This document shows positions 6,716 to 8,611 of a DNA stretch of 8,611 nt, piece by piece. The position numbers and the translations under genes are program-made. The stretch is from assembly GCA_023486985.1 (NCBI GenBank), contig JAMDEM010000174.1, positions 1 to 8,611 on the forward strand, in the 5' to 3' direction. Position 1 is the first letter of the stretch, and every line of letters begins with the position of its first letter. The notes beneath the pieces are model-generated. The model saw nothing but the letters and a program-made list of their open reading frames with translations. It searched no databases and was not told where the DNA came from. The DNA is from Bacillota bacterium. GTDB taxonomy: Bacteria; Vulcanimicrobiota; JAMDEM01.

Positions 6716-7933
6716 TTACAACAGGGACAGCTGTTCATCCTGTTTTAATGCTCCAACCACTGAACCGTATTTTCCGCCTCCCCCGGCTGAAAGGGACAAT
6801 TTTCCTTCCCTGGCAAGAATTATCTTGCCCGCAATCTCCCAGCCCACAACCTTCTTCAACTCATCTTTTGATGCGCTGTGAAGTACCGCCATCTCGCTTC
6901 CGAAAGCGCTTATGAGCCTGTCAAGAATGGAGTTATTCACTCCGGGCACAAATTCCAGGGGAATTTGATAATTATAAGGGGGACGGTGGGGAGGATGGCG
7001 GGGTTCAGGAAAATCTTCAATCTGAACAATCCTGTCTAAAACCCCCCGGACAAATTTATCGCCGCCGGAACCGCACTTCTCACAGGCTAGAACAGGGGGA
7101 TGGCTTTCAGTTATGAAATTGCAGACTGTGCAAAAAGAGCGGTGGTATCTTCCAAGCCTTGGGTCAAGACCGAAATTTGCAATTATTCGGCGATTGGATC
7201 TCCTGTGCAGGGCAAGAACAACTTCCCTGAAGGTAGGCTTTTCAAGTTCAAATATGTTGTATTCCCTTCCGATTTTTCCTAGAGAATGAGCATCGGAATT
7301 GGAAAGAAAGCTGGATTCATTCAGCTCGTCAATCCGGTCGGCAATATCGGTGTCGGCGCTTAAGCCCAATTCAACCGCGGTTATGTCCAGACCGGCTTCT
7401 GCAAAAACATCAGCCATTCTTCTTGCGGCATTTCCATACAAACCCTTGTGGGGGGTAAAAGCATGAGCTGGAATAAGTATGCCGCCCGTTGCTTTAACTA
7501 CTTCAAAAAGCTGAGAGCAGGATAAGCCTGCTCTCTGGGAAGAAAGCTCCATGTTTGAAATGTACCGGGACATTATGCGGCTGAATTCACTTATCTGCTT
7601 TAAAAATGGAAAGAAAGCTATCTGATGGGATGAGCCTCCGGAAGGTTCGCAGGTTTCAACTTCCGAGGCAAGGATGACTGTAACTTTGTCCCTGTGAAGC
7701 AAGCCGCCTTCTTCAAGCTCCATCAGTTCACCCTTGTCCATGAGGCTCCGGATGTCTTTTAAAACTCCATAACAGGCGGAATCAACAACTGCAATAATGT
7801 CTATTCCTTTTCGTGTGAGGCACTCATTAATAATATTGGCAAAAGTAAGCTCTCTTGAGGCTGTTATCTTTACAGCATTTCCGGCGGTGGTGCGCCCGAT
7901 GTGTATGTGAAGGTCGGCAAAGAAAGATTTCAT
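6716..7933 (-). CDS. endoQ: Endonuclease Q family DNA-repair nuclease (PHP domain)
   Basis: Family of archaeal EndoQ and Bacillus YqxK, 405 aa. Characterised members nick DNA 5' of uracil, hypoxanthine, xanthine or abasic sites, starting repair of deaminated bases. The PHP domain begins FADLHIHIGRT (5-15). Likely metal ligands are His9, His11, Asp51, Glu91/93, His103, His157 and Asp214-His216 (SNSDAHS). The family stretches VKITASRELT (21-30), IPAHAFTPHKGLYG (154-167) and FGLDPRLGRYHR (254-265) are all present. A zinc ribbon follows with Cys268, Cys271, Cys284 and Cys287. Residues 324-378 look like a helix-hairpin-helix DNA-binding segment. After a GGGG linker the protein ends EQLSLL, resembling a bacterial sliding-clamp-binding peptide. 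The start ATG lies 3 nt after the nrdR stop with a poor SD, suggesting translational coupling. All expected catalytic motifs are intact. Family assignment is firm; substrate range is by homology. Confidence 0.9.
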   Translation of the reverse strand: MKSFFADLHIHIGRTTAGNAVKITASRELTFANIINECLTRKGIDIIAVVDSACYGVLKDIRSLMDKGELMELEEGGLLHRDKVTVILASEVETCEPSGGSSHQIAFFPFLKQISEFSRIMSRYISNMELSSQRAGLSCSQLFEVVKATGGILIPAHAFTPHKGLYGNAARRMADVFAEAGLDITAVELGLSADTDIADRIDELNESSFLSNSDAHSLGKIGREYNIFELEKPTFREVVLALHRRSNRRIIANFGLDPRLGRYHRSFCTVCNFITESHPPVLACEKCGSGGDKFVRGVLDRIVQIEDFPEPRHPPHRPPYNYQIPLEFVPGVNNSILDRLISAFGSEMAVLHSASKDELKKVVGWEIAGKIILAREGKLSLSAGGGGKYGSVVGALKQDEQLSLL

Positions 7934-7936
7934 CTC

Positions 7937-8551
7937 TTACGGATTGGGAAAGAAATCAGACTGCATAATGTCAGGACCGGATTCAACTTCTTCCTTCTTT
8001 TTCTTTTTCTCTTTTGCCTCTTCCCCGGCTTCCTGCAGGTCTTCGGATTTAGCTTTGTCTTCAGCTTCTGTCATTGTCATTACCTCAGATATACTGTTTT
8101 CGTCTATCTCTAAAATTTTTAGTTCTTCAAGAAATTTCCCTACATCCTTGAATTCCTTGTAAACCGAGGCAAATCTTACGTACGCCACAGGATCAAGCCG
8201 CTTCAAATGCTCCATCAGGATACTGCCTATCATTTTTGCCGGAATCTCATTATTTCCCCTGTTTCTCAATTCCTTTTCCACATCATCGGCAACGCTTTCC
8301 GCCTGGTGGAGGCTGACGGGGCGCTTTTCGCAGGCTTTTAAAATTCCCGCCAGAACTTTCTGCCGGTCAAAAGGCTCTCTCCTCTTATCTTTTTTAACAA
8401 CCATGAGAGGCGTCTCATCAACCCTCTCATAAGTAGTAAAGCGCCTCTCGCATTTCAGGCACATCCGCCGCCTTCTAATAGAGGCGCCTTCTTCTGTAAT
8501 CCTTGAATCAAGGACCTTGCTTTCAAGATGATAGCAATGAGGACATTTCAT
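7937..8551 (-). CDS. nrdR: Transcriptional repressor NrdR with an extended C-terminal tail
   Basis: ATP/dATP-sensing repressor of ribonucleotide reductase operons. The zinc ribbon has Cys3, Cys6, Cys31 and Cys34 (MKCPHC and CLKC), with the DNA-contacting basic stretch SIRRRRMC between them and RRFTTYER next. The ATP-cone covers about 47-137, with VVKKDKRREPFDRQKVLAG at its start, and the usual ending VRFASVYKEFKDVGKF is present. The normal family length is about 150 aa; this one has 204. Residues from about 150 form an acidic and lysine-rich, low-complexity, probably helical tail, ending MQSDFFPNP. The ATG at 8551 is preceded by AAGGTG 8 nt upstream. No NrdR-box-like palindrome (two inverted ACAC-type halves) was seen in the window, so its targets are elsewhere. 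First visible gene of the cluster, 3 nt before the endonuclease Q gene. Confidence 0.95.
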   Translation of the reverse strand: MKCPHCYHLESKVLDSRITEEGASIRRRRMCLKCERRFTTYERVDETPLMVVKKDKRREPFDRQKVLAGILKACEKRPVSLHQAESVADDVEKELRNRGNNEIPAKMIGSILMEHLKRLDPVAYVRFASVYKEFKDVGKFLEELKILEIDENSISEVMTMTEAEDKAKSEDLQEAGEEAKEKKKKKEEVESGPDIMQSDFFPNP

Positions 8552-8579
8552 TAAAATTGCACCTTCTATATTGAAAAGG

Positions 8580-8611
8580 GGCGAGTCCTTAAAAATACAT
8601 CTCGGACCGCC
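8580..8611 (-). other. Imperfect hairpin upstream of nrdR
   Basis: On the minus strand GGCGGTCC (8611-8604) pairs with GGAC-T-CGCC (8588-8580), with one bulged T and a 15-nt loop; CCTTTT follows. It could be the end of an upstream gene's terminator or part of the nrdR leader. It is cut by the window edge and its role is unknown. No convincing promoter for nrdR was found in the 60 bases available. Confidence 0.35.

Noticed and set aside
6716..7933. PHP protein as a histidinol phosphatase or the PHP domain of a polymerase
   Set aside because: The zinc ribbon (Cys268/271/284/287), the helix-hairpin-helix-like tail and several family-specific stretches fit endonuclease Q; no polymerase domain is present.

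Overview
The window is bacterial, of medium GC content by eye. Every gene I can support lies on the minus strand, so transcription runs from high to low coordinates. Signals are bacterial throughout: Shine-Dalgarno sites, sigma70-type promoters, a rho-independent terminator and short intergenic gaps. Type IV pilin genes suggest a cell with a pilus or pseudopilus system. The dispersed hairpin repeat near tyrS resembles repeats I associate with uncultured environmental lineages such as Nitrospirota-, Desulfobacterota- or Schekmanbacteria-like groups. That placement is weak, and I would not name a phylum from this window alone.

Upstream block (8611 down to 4142), nucleotide metabolism and repair: an imperfect hairpin at the window edge; nrdR, the ATP-cone repressor of ribonucleotide reductase genes, with an unusual charged C-terminal tail; 3 nt later a PHP-domain protein recognised as endonuclease Q, the nuclease that nicks DNA 5' of deaminated bases; a 67-nt gap with a candidate promoter; deoB (phosphopentomutase); and, 11 nt on, pdp (pyrimidine-nucleoside phosphorylase). 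Pdp splits pyrimidine (deoxy)nucleosides to pentose-1-phosphate and DeoB isomerises that to pentose-5-phosphate. The block therefore combines control of dNTP synthesis, repair of deaminated DNA, and nucleoside salvage.

Middle block (4056 to 847), type IV minor pilins: a candidate extended -10 promoter precedes three tightly packed prepilin genes. They are a PilV/GspI-like protein, a PilW-like protein and a very large PilX-like protein of 632 aa. The order V-W-X matches the minor-pilin clusters of Pseudomonas-type pili. The operon ends at a good rho-independent terminator.

Downstream edge (846 to 1): a repeat of about 80 bp made of two hairpins, then a near-consensus promoter and the first 209 codons of tyrS (tyrosyl-tRNA synthetase), which runs off the window. 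No tRNA, rRNA, CRISPR array, insertion sequence or phage gene was seen. Most of the content is well-known housekeeping. The points most worth following are the possible sliding-clamp-binding tail on endonuclease Q, the tail on NrdR, and the giant PilX-like protein.
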